From Eurosta solidaginis (lineage: Eukaryota > Arthropoda > Insecta > Diptera > Tephritidae), in NCBI RefSeq assembly GCF_040869045.1, contig NC_090323.1, forward strand, positions 264,000,392 to 264,064,391: DNA of 64,000 nucleotides, read 5' to 3'. Numbering within the stretch: the stretch's first letter is position 1; every line of letters begins with the position of its first letter. Made by a program: the position numbers and the translations under genes. Shown here piece by piece: positions 22,158 to 32,113 of the stretch. The notes beneath the pieces are model-generated. The model searched no databases and was not told the origin of the DNA. It saw only the letters and a list, made by a program, of their open reading frames with translations.

Positions 22158-24960
22158 GGTTATTCTACTATGGTCCTTGTGATGATGTTCGTTGTGCTGA
22201 CGTTCATAATTATGATTGTAATGATGATTTAAGATTAAAATTTACAAGAACAACCAAAATATAGTCAACAAAAACAACAAAAATGGCCAAAACTGATAAT
22301 ACAACAACGGGATAATGTCCCATAGGAGTCCATGCCTTAACACAGTGAACAGTCCAGATGTGTTCGTTGTATGGAGACGGCAAGATGGAGTCTTCCAGCC
22401 ACTTTATGCGCAGTTGTGTAGTCTTTGCTGAACCGTAGCATGGCTATTTCGGTTGGAACGTACTGAACTCTACGGAGGAAATTTTCAAGATTGATAAGTG
22501 CCATTTAAGGAACAGCTCACTTGAACATTTTTATATTGGCCCATTTTGTTACATATAATATAAATACTCTAATGTAGAAACTGGCTTACAGTTACAGAAT
22601 CGTGACAACAAATCGTAGCTTTATCACTGGACTTTTCGTAGGAAGCCAGTTTTACTTAGCGAGTATGTGATAACACAACGGATCAATACAAAAGTGTCTT
22701 AGTAAGTTATTCCTTAATTGGACAGCACCCATCCAACTTAACTTATGATACGCGTGTTACCTTCAATTTAACAGACTCTTCTCTATGTTTTTTGCCACAA
22801 AAGTGTGTCACGTAGACCGCTCTTGGTCGTGGCATATTTTTTTACTGCATACCGGCATCTTATCTATTTTAGCAGCGTTACTGATTCCGAGTCATCTGGC
22901 AGGAACAGCAGCCTTAAAGTCAGTGATCTTTATTCGTCATGAGAGATCGACTTTAATTGCCAATTGCCTACTAAGCTCAGCACTTTGCACTTGTTTCTGT
23001 CAGCAGTAAAGTAAATATCAAGAAGCAAGTATTCCGATTGCACTTTTGTATATCAGCATTTCGCGCTGTTCTCATTCAGCGCTAAATCCACTTTCTAACC
23101 TTTTTATCTAGTTAAGAAAAAATTTGCAGCGTTGAATATTAATTTTATCAGCATGCGCCAGCAACTGCAAGATCTTGTAAAAATATCTGTGCTGCTTAGT
23201 TTTGCTGTTCATGTTGTTTAACCATCCACCTGTTTGTCGTTCGCCAGTTCTACCGATCTACATGTATTGGTAACATTGGCCAACCGTTTAACTTGCCAAG
23301 CTTCCACGATCCCTCATTATCCATCAAATATCCATCATCCACCGGTTTATCGTTCAACAGTTCCATCATTCTAGCGTCCATCTATGCACCAACTGCTCAT
23401 AATTCATCCCACACTTCCCATCCATTCACTGTTCACTGCCTTCGTTGGTCGCTTTGTCATCAGCCAACTTTTCTACAGCTCATTCTTTGTCGATTTTACT
23501 TTTACCAATGGGATTTCATCTCGCTAGCAGGTGATTTGGTAACATCATTCCAGCAATTACAACAATCCGCTATTATAAAAAAAGTGGGACCTCTACTCCA
23601 CTCTGGACAGGCTGACTACTTCTCCTTCAACCAAAACCCCCTCAAATATATTTAAATAAAATTATATGCAATCATAAACAAATCCACAATTCATTAATTT
23701 TTTCGATTGCCTGCGAATGCAGAAATTTCTGGGTCTTTGCTATTGTTAGCCATTACACGCCCACATATTTGAACGATGTGACCCCAAAAAGTGAAAACAA
23801 ACCGCAAAAGTTAAAACTAACGAACAATAACAAATGATTAAACAAAAGTGAAATTAAAAAAAAGCAACACAAATATCGAACTGATTGTAAATCTTTTGTA
23901 AATCTGACAAATTGAATACGAAAAGCGTTTGCCAGCTCTAAAAATATATGTACGTATCTACATATTAAGCGCTAACCATTTGCAAATGTTGGTGCGGATG
24001 GGGGTGGACAGGTGTCTGTTTGTTACAGGTGCATAAAATACGAATTGCCATTTGTTTTATTGTCGTATTTAATGTGAATATAAAAGCCTAGAATTAGAAT
24101 TGACACCGAATGCGAAATGTAAATACACCAATACAAAGCAATACACAAACACACACACACTTGCTCAATCATCGAACGTGTGAGAGTGTATGTGAGCAGT
24201 GAGCAATAAAGAAATAAATGCTTTAAAATAATGAACTTCTAGTAATTGGCCAAGTTGCATTTTCTGTATAGAAACATGTAAGGAAGTCGGAGTTCGGCCA
24301 GCACAATAAGTTAAATTCCTAGAGTTTGTTTATTTGTGTTCATAAGTTCGTGAAATACAATTTTTTATTTTTATTTTTATTTTCGACATTGCAACGTAGC
24401 AAACCAGTTTCAAAAGGATTTTGAAAAAAAGCGAAAATTTCGAATTTTTATTTGGAGTTCACTGAGTGTACGCATTTTTGAAACTCAATCAATTTTTATT
24501 TAACAAAGTCTAAGCTCGGATTGGTTTTTGACATTTTTTTTTAAAAGGTTATTTTAGGTTTTCCTCCATATACAAAAATTGTTCATACTTTGAGTGGAGA
24601 AAAATCTAAAGGACTCTTTGTCAAATATTAGTGCGAATTTCTAGAGAAATATAACTTTCACTGCTTGGGCTACAAAACTGCATACTCGAAAAAATTTACA
24701 CAACTTCAAAAAAACGTTCGAAATTTTTCTTGAATTTCCGAATATTTTCGAAAAATGTTCCACAAAAACTTTAATTTAGAATTGGGAGTCTTTGTAAATT
24801 TTACTCGAACTTTCGAATTTTTTTCGAAAACGTTTTTTTGCATAGTTTCAGTTCAGTTAAAAGAAAGACTCAATGTCCAAAATTTGATAAAAAAGGCATT
24901 GCTACTTTCTGTTTGCTGTTTTAAATATTTTTATCAAATTACGCTTTTTTCTCAATTACT
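22158..24960. other. No gene recognised
   Basis: Mostly AT-rich. Open frames at 22785-23009 and 23293-23655 (the latter Ser/His-rich) match nothing I recognise and have no clear splice or start context. CA runs near 24150. The stretch 24360-24960 shares a motif with 100-130. Nothing further is supported. Confidence 0.4.
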
Positions 24961-24965
24961 TAGTT

Positions 24966-25310
24966 TGCGCTTAACCGCTTAAACGATTACGACCGTTCAA
25001 CAAGGCGCGCCGCGCCAGTCGCTTCTTCGCTCTATTAACTGGCGCCAATTGGTCACACCAAGGGAATTTAAATCGCTTTCCACCTGGTCGTTCAAGCGGA
25101 GTGGGAGCCGCCTGTTCCTCTGCTTCCGTAAGCGGACTCCGATAAAAATACTTTCTAAGCTCCACATCTTTCATGGTTCATGATAAATGGCTTTTAAAAC
25201 ATACGTTTCGTTTGCCGAAACGTCCAAAATAGCATTTATTGGCAAGAGTTACTTCGCTGGATTTCAAAGCTGATGTTGTAGTTTGTGGTATTGTTGGTAT
25301 AGTTACCTAA
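24966..25310 (-). mobile_element. RTE-like LINE, 3' end remnant
   Basis: The 3' terminal part (minus strand) of the same LINE family as the insertion at 48609-51040. Shared blocks include agcatttattggc near 25231, ggcgccaattggtcacacca near 25040 and cgcttaaccg near 24967. Relative to the larger copy, the stretch around 25180-25215 has lost about 270 bp. No duplication was identified. Confidence 0.7.
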
Positions 25311-25609
25311 TTCTATAAAAATTGCTTCGTAAAGACACGAGCAATTCATAGATAGCGAAATCAGAAAGGTGCGCGCCATTCTTTTATATAATATTTTAAA
25401 AAATTTTACTTCATGTACAACATTCGTCCATGGATCAAACCATCAGCAAAGTTTCGTCAAATTATCGATATTCGATAGTGAGTTATCACAATTTTCCATT
25501 TTTCGAAATCGTTATCGAAAAGTGGGCGTGGTTAAAATCCCACTTAGCCTACTTTCAATATTAAATACACTTAAACCTTTTACTAAACCGACTAGGTAGG
25601 ATTAGGTTT

Positions 25610-25939
25610 GGTTAAGATGGCGGGCATAGGAATTTCCCACGTTCCCTTAGTCTGTGCCGTCCACTTGCCTTCTTTGATCAACTTAAGTAGGAGCAGAATA
25701 TTTTTCTTCCCAACCTCTATCTGATTGTGAAAAAACCGTGCGCTCAAAAATCTCAGAAGTCTTGTTTACAATGCTGAGCATCGGCAGAGAAAGTGATGAA
25801 TCAATTTCTCTTGATCCCCATACTCACAGCTTCTGCAAAGGGAGCTTGTTGGTATGCACAACCTTTGGAGCCATGGTGCAGTAGAGCGGTGATCTGTGAT
25901 GACGCCAGTTAATACTCGCACTGCAGACTCGTTTAAGAA
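25610..25939 (-). pseudogene. LINE ORF2 carboxy-terminal piece with zinc knuckle
   Basis: Minus-strand reading gives ESAVRVLTGVITDHRST then CRSCEYGDQEKLIHHFLCRC. This is the C-x2-C, then H-x4-C knuckle that ends ORF2 of I/LOA/jockey-type LINEs. It continues the reading frame of 26363-26665 once the SINE-like element (25940-26362) and one copy of its 13-bp duplication are removed. At least one in-frame TAG lies between the two halves, so the element is dead. Confidence 0.7.
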
Positions 25940-26362
25940 TGCCCCAGCATGTTAGGGGGCTTATAATATACCCGCTATAGGTATGCCTGTCGTAAGAGGC
26001 GACTAAACACCAAATTGATTGGAGGGGTTGTGTAGCGCAACGCTCTCAAGGGATTGCTAGTGCAATATGTATATAGCTTCTCCAAACCAATTGTCAACCA
26101 TACCTACCTGTGACGAATCCTGTTTCATTAAAAGCCGAGGATTTGTCGACCCCGAACTCCTCATGGATCTAGGAGGTGGGAGGACGGTACGGCCTAGGTT
26201 TCATGTGGTCATACCAAATCGGTCTCGAGATGTTCGGGCTAATACTTCTATGGTGCTTGTTAACGGAACGTACCGGATCTGCACCCGGCAAAGGACCATC
26301 AACAACGGTATCACTCCGTAAGACCTTCGGGGAGTGTCTTTATCGCTACAACAACAACAACA
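25940..26362 (+). repeat. SINE-like (CAA)n retroposon, copy 2
   Basis: 423 bp. The 5' end is a G/C-rich block (tgccccagcatgttaggggg) followed by tatacccgctataggtatgc. The 3' end is ttatcgctacaacaacaaca. The 13-bp duplication ACTCGTTTAAGAA flanks it (25927-25939, 26363-26375). It sits inside a LINE ORF2 remnant. No convincing A or B box was found and it encodes nothing; the open frames in it are incidental. Confidence 0.9.
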
Positions 26363-26665
26363 ACTCGTTTAAGAACTTAAGGAATCGTAACTATCCCAGA
26401 TGGTCCACAGCAAGTGGTCGTCCAGCTCGTGTACGCCCATTTCGCAAACCTTTTTTGGCCATCTCATCTTCAAATTCATTCCCTCCAATATGGCGGTGCC
26501 CAAAGACTCAGCAAAGGGATACATTAGGATGACTATAAGGCCTTTAAGGCAACCTGGCTGCCGACAAAGATCGTTGTTATTGGTGTGTGGGACCGCAGTG
26601 ATCCAGAACAATCTGGTAGCTGTATCTATGGCACTGACCTCCGCCTGAAAGACATGCATGAGGCA
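26363..26665 (-). pseudogene. LINE RNase H domain piece
   Basis: Minus-strand frames contain VFQAEVSAIDTATRLF, the region around the second catalytic residue (Glu) of RNase H, and further on EGNEFEDEMAKKG. The latter corresponds to the usual G-N-E-x-A-D-E-L-A block with Ala replaced. Frameshifts separate the blocks. It is the upstream half of the ORF2 fragment split by the SINE-like insertion. Confidence 0.65.
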
Positions 26666-26734
26666 GGAAGTCGATACGATTGATTTACTTGCAGATGTTT
26701 TGGGTTCATTCCTGCTCCGGTTCCCTTTTCCATT

Positions 26735-27673
26735 TTTTATTTTTTTATTTACTTACTCATCTTGAAATTGTTACATTTCCTACAGACTAATGACATATAT
26801 AAAGACTTCGCACTAATTTAACATTCGGTTAAGTAACAATTTAAAAGTATTTTCAAAGTAGGAAAAATCCAAAACTGACGAATTTGAGAGCAAGTTGAAC
26901 TCTTTAAGAGCTGTGGAAAGAGGAGCATTTGCAGCACAAGTAGTTCTTGCCAATCCCACAAAAAAATACGCATTATTTCCTAGGCATATATGTGGAATAG
27001 CAAGGAAAATACGTTCTACAAGGTAGGGACAATCAACAGTCCCACGTATTAAATTAAAAACAAATATTAGTGAGAGAAAAGTTCTCCTGCAGTTCAAAGT
27101 CTTAAGATTGATAAGAAAACATCTGGATTCATAGGAAGGAAAAGGAAGATCAAAATGAAGGGGACGTAGAGCGTACTTAATAAATCCTTTTTGAATTCTT
27201 TCAAGACGATAAATATCACAAGCATAAAACGGCCGCCAAATAAATACGGCATATTCCAATCTCGAACGTACGAAAATAGTATATAGTGATTTTAGAGTAT
27301 ATGGGTCAGTTAAATCAGAACTGAATCGTCGAACAAACGCCAACATCGAGTAAGCCTTAGCCATTGTAAAGTTTAAATGACTATGAAAAGCAAACTTGGA
27401 ATCAAAGACCACCCCAAGATCAGTGACCTCGGAAACAGTGCTTACAGTGCGCGCCCCCAATGTGGTAGGAAGTAGGAATGAGTAAACGGGATTTATAATA
27501 AGAGACATGATAGCATTTTTTAATATTTAACGCAAATTTATTATTTTTGCACCAAGTAACTATATTATCTAGGTCCTTCTGAAATTTAATTGAATCGGGG
27601 GGCAAATAATCTTGTTGAAAATCTGCGTATAGCAGGAATTGCGAAGATTCAAAACAGCTGGCAATATCATTAA
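26735..27673 (-). pseudogene. CR1/jockey-like LINE fragment, reverse transcriptase end
   Basis: The minus strand begins with INDIASCFESSQFLLYAD, the catalytic YADD box with the second Asp changed to Phe (YADF). After one frameshift near 27500 it continues with FVRRFSSDLTDPYTLKSLY, VRSRLEYAVFIWRPF and RLERIQKGFIKYALRPL to a stop at 26813. It is truncated at the 5' side about 27673 and followed by an A-rich 3' stretch (T-rich on plus near 26729-26750). It belongs to the same LINE group as 35991-37705 and 47935-51150. Confidence 0.75.
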
Positions 27674-28488
27674 TGAGCCATTTGTGAATATTGTAATGTC
27701 ACTACTGTTGTCTAGGTCCATGGCTCCCTTGAAGGATATATTATATTCAGATATGGTCGGTGTCGGATGTTATGCCAGTTATGATCTCATTAAATTGTCT
27801 TCTTGCCATGTCTTCTTATATCGTTGTGTTCCCTTATTTGGTTGATTTCCGCTTAAACTATCTGAACTTGTGCTCAAACTAGCGTGGTAACGGATGGGCA
27901 GATGCACGAACAGAGGGACGGTCATGACTCAAGCGAAGTTTTTTTTGTGGTTGATATATGAAAATAGGTCTCTTTATTCCTCTGTAAAAGTACAGCTGGG
28001 TATATAACCACAAAACAATGCAATATAGATTATAATGCAGTTACTTAGAAATATTTGTTACCATAAAATGAACTGACTTGAAATATTAAGCCGTGCTGCT
28101 GTGCTTGTTGTTATTGTGAACAATATGTAAGCATGAATGTTGATATATTGCAGCTTAGATAAGAGTTCGTTAGTCCGCTGTTTGTTTGAGTTTATGTGAG
28201 TAGGTCAGTCCTGTTTAAGAGGATAAGGATATGTGTGTGTGTATGTGATTGGAAGTTGGTAGCGTGCGCCGACAGACAATAAATTTAATTCGATGAAAAT
28301 GCCGACGATGAGCACGAAATGCTTGCAAAGTCATTCACAGCTGAATACAAACTTTAGTGCAAGCACATCTACGTATGTATGTACATACATATGTATGTGT
28401 ATGTGTGGATTGGATATAAAGGCGCGAATGTGGCACAAGGACATTCGCTGGGGGTACAATAGATATGTATACATACATACATACATAC
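27674..28488. other. No gene seen; microsatellites at the right end
   Basis: A diverged relic of a gacggacatggc-type repeat may lie at 27885-27970. TATG/TACA microsatellite words occur at 28372-28412 and 28462-28490. No gene supported. Confidence 0.45.
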
Positions 28489-28574
28489 ACACACATTAGG
28501 GCGGGTTGATTTAAAAATCGCTCATTGCTCTGTGAAAATCGTATTCTAGGGATCAAAATAAGAAACTAAAAAAA

Positions 28575-28850
28575 TTATTGTTTGAAGTCTTTTTTACTTT
28601 CAAGTCTGGGCAATTTCGCACGGCTCTCTAATGTCGTCGCCATAACAGCCTCTACATTTTGCGGTATAACCCGTTTGGAAACGCTAGCTAGCAATTGAAC
28701 ATGTCGTTCCGTTCCTTGTATGTGTGATGGAATTTTTGGATCATTAAACGGTGGATCATCTTGATTTAAATATTCTTTCAATGTATAGTACGGAATGCTT
28801 CGCGTGAATGGTGGTTCAAATACGATATTTATATCATTCAAATTGATCAT
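28575..28850 (-). CDS. Unrecognised transposon-borne protein, second frame
   Basis: 91 codons from ATG at 28850 to a stop at 28575, right at the inner edge of the element's inverted repeat. The ATG overlaps the stop of the preceding frame (ATGA). The sequence contains IPSHIQGTERHVQLLASVSK and ends ATTLESRAKLPRLESKKDF, Lys/Arg-rich with no zinc finger, membrane segment or recognised catalytic motif. I have an impression of similar carboxy ends (H-T/I-Q-x-x-E-R-x-V, L-E-S-R-x-x-x-P) in repeated insect hypothetical proteins, but cannot name a family. It is most simply the carboxy half of the protein begun at 29113, shifted by one indel. Confidence 0.45.
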   Translation of the reverse strand: MINLNDINIVFEPPFTRSIPYYTLKEYLNQDDPPFNDPKIPSHIQGTERHVQLLASVSKRVIPQNVEAVMATTLESRAKLPRLESKKDFKQ

Positions 28851-29113
28851 TTCCGTATAACTTGTGCAATCAACTTATCTTGTACTTGAATAGTGAATGA
28901 TTTATGGGAAAACTTTTTTTGTTCTGTGTTAGCACGTTCGCTTAAGTAAAAATAATATCTCAAGATATCCAGATGGGCTGGTAAATTAAGATCAGTTAAA
29001 TCAGTAGACACACCAAAAACAGTAACATCATGCTTGGGTATATGACTCATTGGGTTTTCGATAGTTGTTGATGTAGTTGCTTCATCTTGCTGTGTAGAGG
29101 ATGGTGGATTCAT
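28847..29113 (-). CDS. Unrecognised transposon-borne protein, first frame
   Basis: 88 codons from ATG at 29113 to TGA at 28847. The amino end is polar (NPPSSTQQDEATTSTTIENP), followed by LPAHLDILRYYFYLSERANT and an amphipathic Lys-rich stretch ending LIAQVIRK. The stop overlaps the ATG of the next frame by four bases. The two frames read as one protein of about 178 residues broken by a single frameshift; programmed frameshifting is a less likely alternative. No domain is recognised. Confidence 0.45.
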   Translation of the reverse strand: MNPPSSTQQDEATTSTTIENPMSHIPKHDVTVFGVSTDLTDLNLPAHLDILRYYFYLSERANTEQKKFSHKSFTIQVQDKLIAQVIRK

Positions 29114-29885
29114 TGTAAACTTTTTGATTTGGAATGGTCACTTCACTTATTATTTTTTTTGAAATATTTTTTTATCTGAAATTAGCACTTCACACTTTGA
29201 GTTCTTCCCAACGACATAATGCATTCACAAAAACTGTTGCGTTATATATGGTCTACGAGACGAGGTAATAAGAATGAAATGGTAATTTCAATTCTACCTG
29301 CTGTGTCTTGTGGTGGCTTAAAAAAAACAACACAAGCAATTTTACGATCTGCAATTGTGTCACAGTGATGCCTTGGTATTAAAAGGGTTGTAAAAACGCT
29401 AATTTCTAATAATTTTTTTTAATTTCTTTTCTATTACTAAGTTAAATTCATTTTTTCATTTACATATGTTCTGACTAAATAAATTTCTAAAGAGAAAAAT
29501 AAACTCCAAAAAGAAAAAACATAGGCATTTCGCTGATTTTTTCTTGTAAAGTGCAAAACCGGCGATTTTTTTAAATGTTGGTATGGTGAACCCCCAGGGG
29601 GGTTCCAGGGGGTGTGCCACTGGCATCGGTGAGTCGGGCCTCCAAAGTTAGTGGGGGTCGGGCATACATTTGGACTCGATTGGAGCACTCTAAATGGGTC
29701 AAAGTGGGATTTTCCAAAATTTGCCCCTACGCAAAAGTTCGACCCAAATTGGGGGACACCAGAATTCATTTTAGAGGTATGGTTCCTTCGGCAAAGTTTC
29801 TTATTTTGATCCCTAGAATATGATTTTCACAGAGCAATGGGCGATTTTTTTGCCTCCCCACAAATCGACCCGGCCTAATACACAT

Positions 29886-30655
29886 GTTACATATATTGTA
29901 GCAAATGTTTTTTTATATACTTTTTATTTGCAGTTAATACAATTATTTGTTTTTTTTTTAACATTGGCCGGTGAGTGTTAGGCGGCGAGGAATGAAGCAA
30001 AATGCACTACTTATTATTGCTTACAAAGCGCTTTTTGATATCAGCACAAGTGAAGTTAAACCAAATACCGTTACTTACCTCTGGTAAGGCTATGTTGAGA
30101 CTACGTATGTGAGAATTTCCCACACTCCTTCTTAAATGCTCTGAGTGAGTGCCGGGTGAAGGCACAACTTTTGAACCTAAGTATGAACCTTCGTATAAGC
30201 AAAATATCGGATCAGACCCCTTACCTCTGCAAGACTATCAAACTAACATGCACCCGAATTTTTGGGTAATATTTCCTGTAATCGTAGATTGAACAAAAGA
30301 AAGTAGTCCAATGCCTTTCTTCTCATATTGACAGCTTATTCATCGTTGAAGCATCGGTGCGATGGTATTAAAGCCTGTGATGAGAAAGAAGCTCGTTCGA
30401 TCTCACTGAAATGTGGCTATAGAGTTCTTGCGACAGTGCATTTTTTCCGATTGGTTATATCTTGATATAGCTCCTCTATAATTATTCTGGGGGATGGAAG
30501 TATGTACGTTACGTTTTTGTGAAAGAGGGGTCTACGACCCTATTAAGGCACGATGCGAATGAACAAAAAAGTTTAATTATTAGACTTTTTGGGACTTTTC
30601 CTCATAATCCGAGTCCGATATTCGAACTTTGTTTGTTGGTCCTATACAATCCGGC
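29886..30655. other. No gene seen
   Basis: No supported coding, RNA or repeat feature. Confidence 0.4.
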
Positions 30656-30659
30656 CTTA

Positions 30660-31283
30660 AAGGCCTTAAGATTTTAGTAAAAAATCTGAACGATATCGAA
30701 ACCAGAGTATAAACGGAACCGAAGTCGGCACTGGAACTAAAATTCGAGCCATAGCGAATCGGGATCCAGAACTTGAACTAAGCCGAAACCGGTCGAGCAG
30801 GAACCCCAACCGACTCCAAAAATTAACCAAACCAGAAGCTGAACCTAACCGAAACCATAGCCGGATGCAATACATGAACAAACCCGAAACCAGAACTTAA
30901 CCAGACCGAAACGTAAATCGAAATCGGATTCAAAATCTGAGCGACACCGAAACCAGTACCTTAACCGGACCGAAATCGAAACCAAAAATGAAGCCGAAAT
31001 CGAGACCGGTATCAGAGCTCGAATGACACCGAAATCGGTTTCAAACCATAAACAAGAACCTAAACCGGATTAAAACCAAACCCAAATCGGATTCAAAAGC
31101 TTAGCGAAACGGTAGCCAGAACCTTAACCTAACCGATACCGCATCCAGGTACAAAAATCTAGCGATCGCAACCTTAACTGGACCGAAATTATAACTCGAA
31201 CCTGACTAAAACCGTAACCAGTACCAAAGCCGGGACAAAACTAAAACCGGATGCCATTCTAAACCAAAACCGAAATCGGAACC
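30660..31283. repeat. Cryptically simple tract, ACCGAAACC-type
   Basis: About 620 bp built from variants of accgaaaccagaacc with loose 6-nt periodicity (ccgaaa, accgga, aacctaa words). The LOA-type retrotransposon begins immediately after it. A similar but longer tract lies at 38570-39400. Long open frames on the minus strand are a by-product. Confidence 0.8.
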
Positions 31284-31285
31284 GA

Positions 31286-32113
31286 TTGCCTTGTTTTAAG
31301 CCCGTTTCTATCGCTGGGATGTTACCGTTTTGTTCCTCTATTTCTTGGCTGATTAGCTTAATGCTTAAGATGATGCGGGAACAACCAAGTAAGCCCCTTC
31401 CAACCTTTGATTCGGGGGGATGGTATAATGGTGTGAAGATGATAGCGTGCGACAACATCGCGAGCTTGCGGTGGCTGGAGGAAGTCGTTCCAAACCTCCA
31501 AAGGCAAGGCACGAACGCGCGGTTTGAGGTGGTGGATAAAGCGCAAATCCCCACGGTACCAAAAGTTAAGGTATGGATACCATGCGTGATGAAGTCGGAG
31601 GATACACTGCGACTTCTGCAGAATCAGAATCCGAACATACCGACACAGGATTGGAAGGTACTTACTGTATCTCGGCCTACCGAGGATGGTCAGTTCTACA
31701 TCTTCCAAATAAACAAGCAGGCGGAGGATATTTTGTACACGCAGCTTGGCAAAATGTCCTTTGGCACTGGCAAAATTTACATGCGACTCAGGAAAAGAAG
31801 TCCCGAGGATAAAAATCCTAACACGCTGGAAGTGGGCGAAGTCGAAAAGGACCTCAGAAGCCTAGGGGAAAAAAGACAGGTGGAGGTCCCCGACGTCACC
31901 ACGAACGTGCTAGAAGAGGACCAACCGCTAAATGGTGCTGTGACTCGCACAGAGGAACACACGGCACAACATTCACGAGGGGCTGAAGGGGGCCTCGAAT
32001 ACTCTAAACCAAAAGGGCAAGAGGAGGACGACGACGTCAAGACGAAGGTGCTGGAGGGGGACAAACAGCCCAATGGTGCTGCGAGTCCTACAGATAAACC
32101 TCCAACACAGTAA
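31286..32113 (+). pseudogene. ORF1 of the LOA/I-type retrotransposon, 5' truncated
   Basis: About 275 codons are open, but the first is not ATG, and the retrotransposon-like part begins only around DSGGWYNGVKMIACDNIASL. This segment, followed by PNLQRQGTNARFEVVDKAQI and VKVWIPCVMKSEDTL, resembles the DUF4780-type domain seen in ORF1 products of insect LINEs; that name is from memory. The tail is acidic and Glu/Lys/Asp-rich with two similar blocks (EEDQPLNGA and EGDKQPNGA). ORF1 proteins of this kind bind element RNA and package it with ORF2. It overlaps ORF2 by 41 bases in another frame. Confidence 0.65.

Larger units (their letters stand above)
28497..29877 (-). mobile_element. hAT-type TIR element carrying an unrecognised two-frame gene
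   Basis: 1381 bp with inverted ends of about 75 bp (left 28497-28570, right about 29800-29877), termini TAGGGCGGG and CCCGGCCTA. The flanks ACACACAT (28489-28496) and ATACACAT (29878-29885) match at 7 of 8 positions, consistent with an 8-bp duplication. The termini resemble those of the palindromic MITEs at 300-629 and 15884-16355, so these may be one family. Two overlapping minus-strand frames fill 28575-29113. The interior 29440-29790 contains G-rich repeats without a gene. Confidence 0.75.

Noticed and set aside
23293..23655. 120-codon frame, Ser/His-rich
   Set aside because: No domain or conserved motif recognised; start and end contexts unconvincing. Could be part of an unrecognised repeat.
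26176..26532. 118-codon plus-strand frame (and similar ones at 42297-42653 and 9541-9804)
   Set aside because: Reads through copies of the SINE-like (CAA)n element; Asn or Thr runs come from the tail.
31189..31812. Several antisense frames over ORF1 and ORF2 of the LOA-type element
   Set aside because: Shadows of the real retrotransposon frames on the plus strand.
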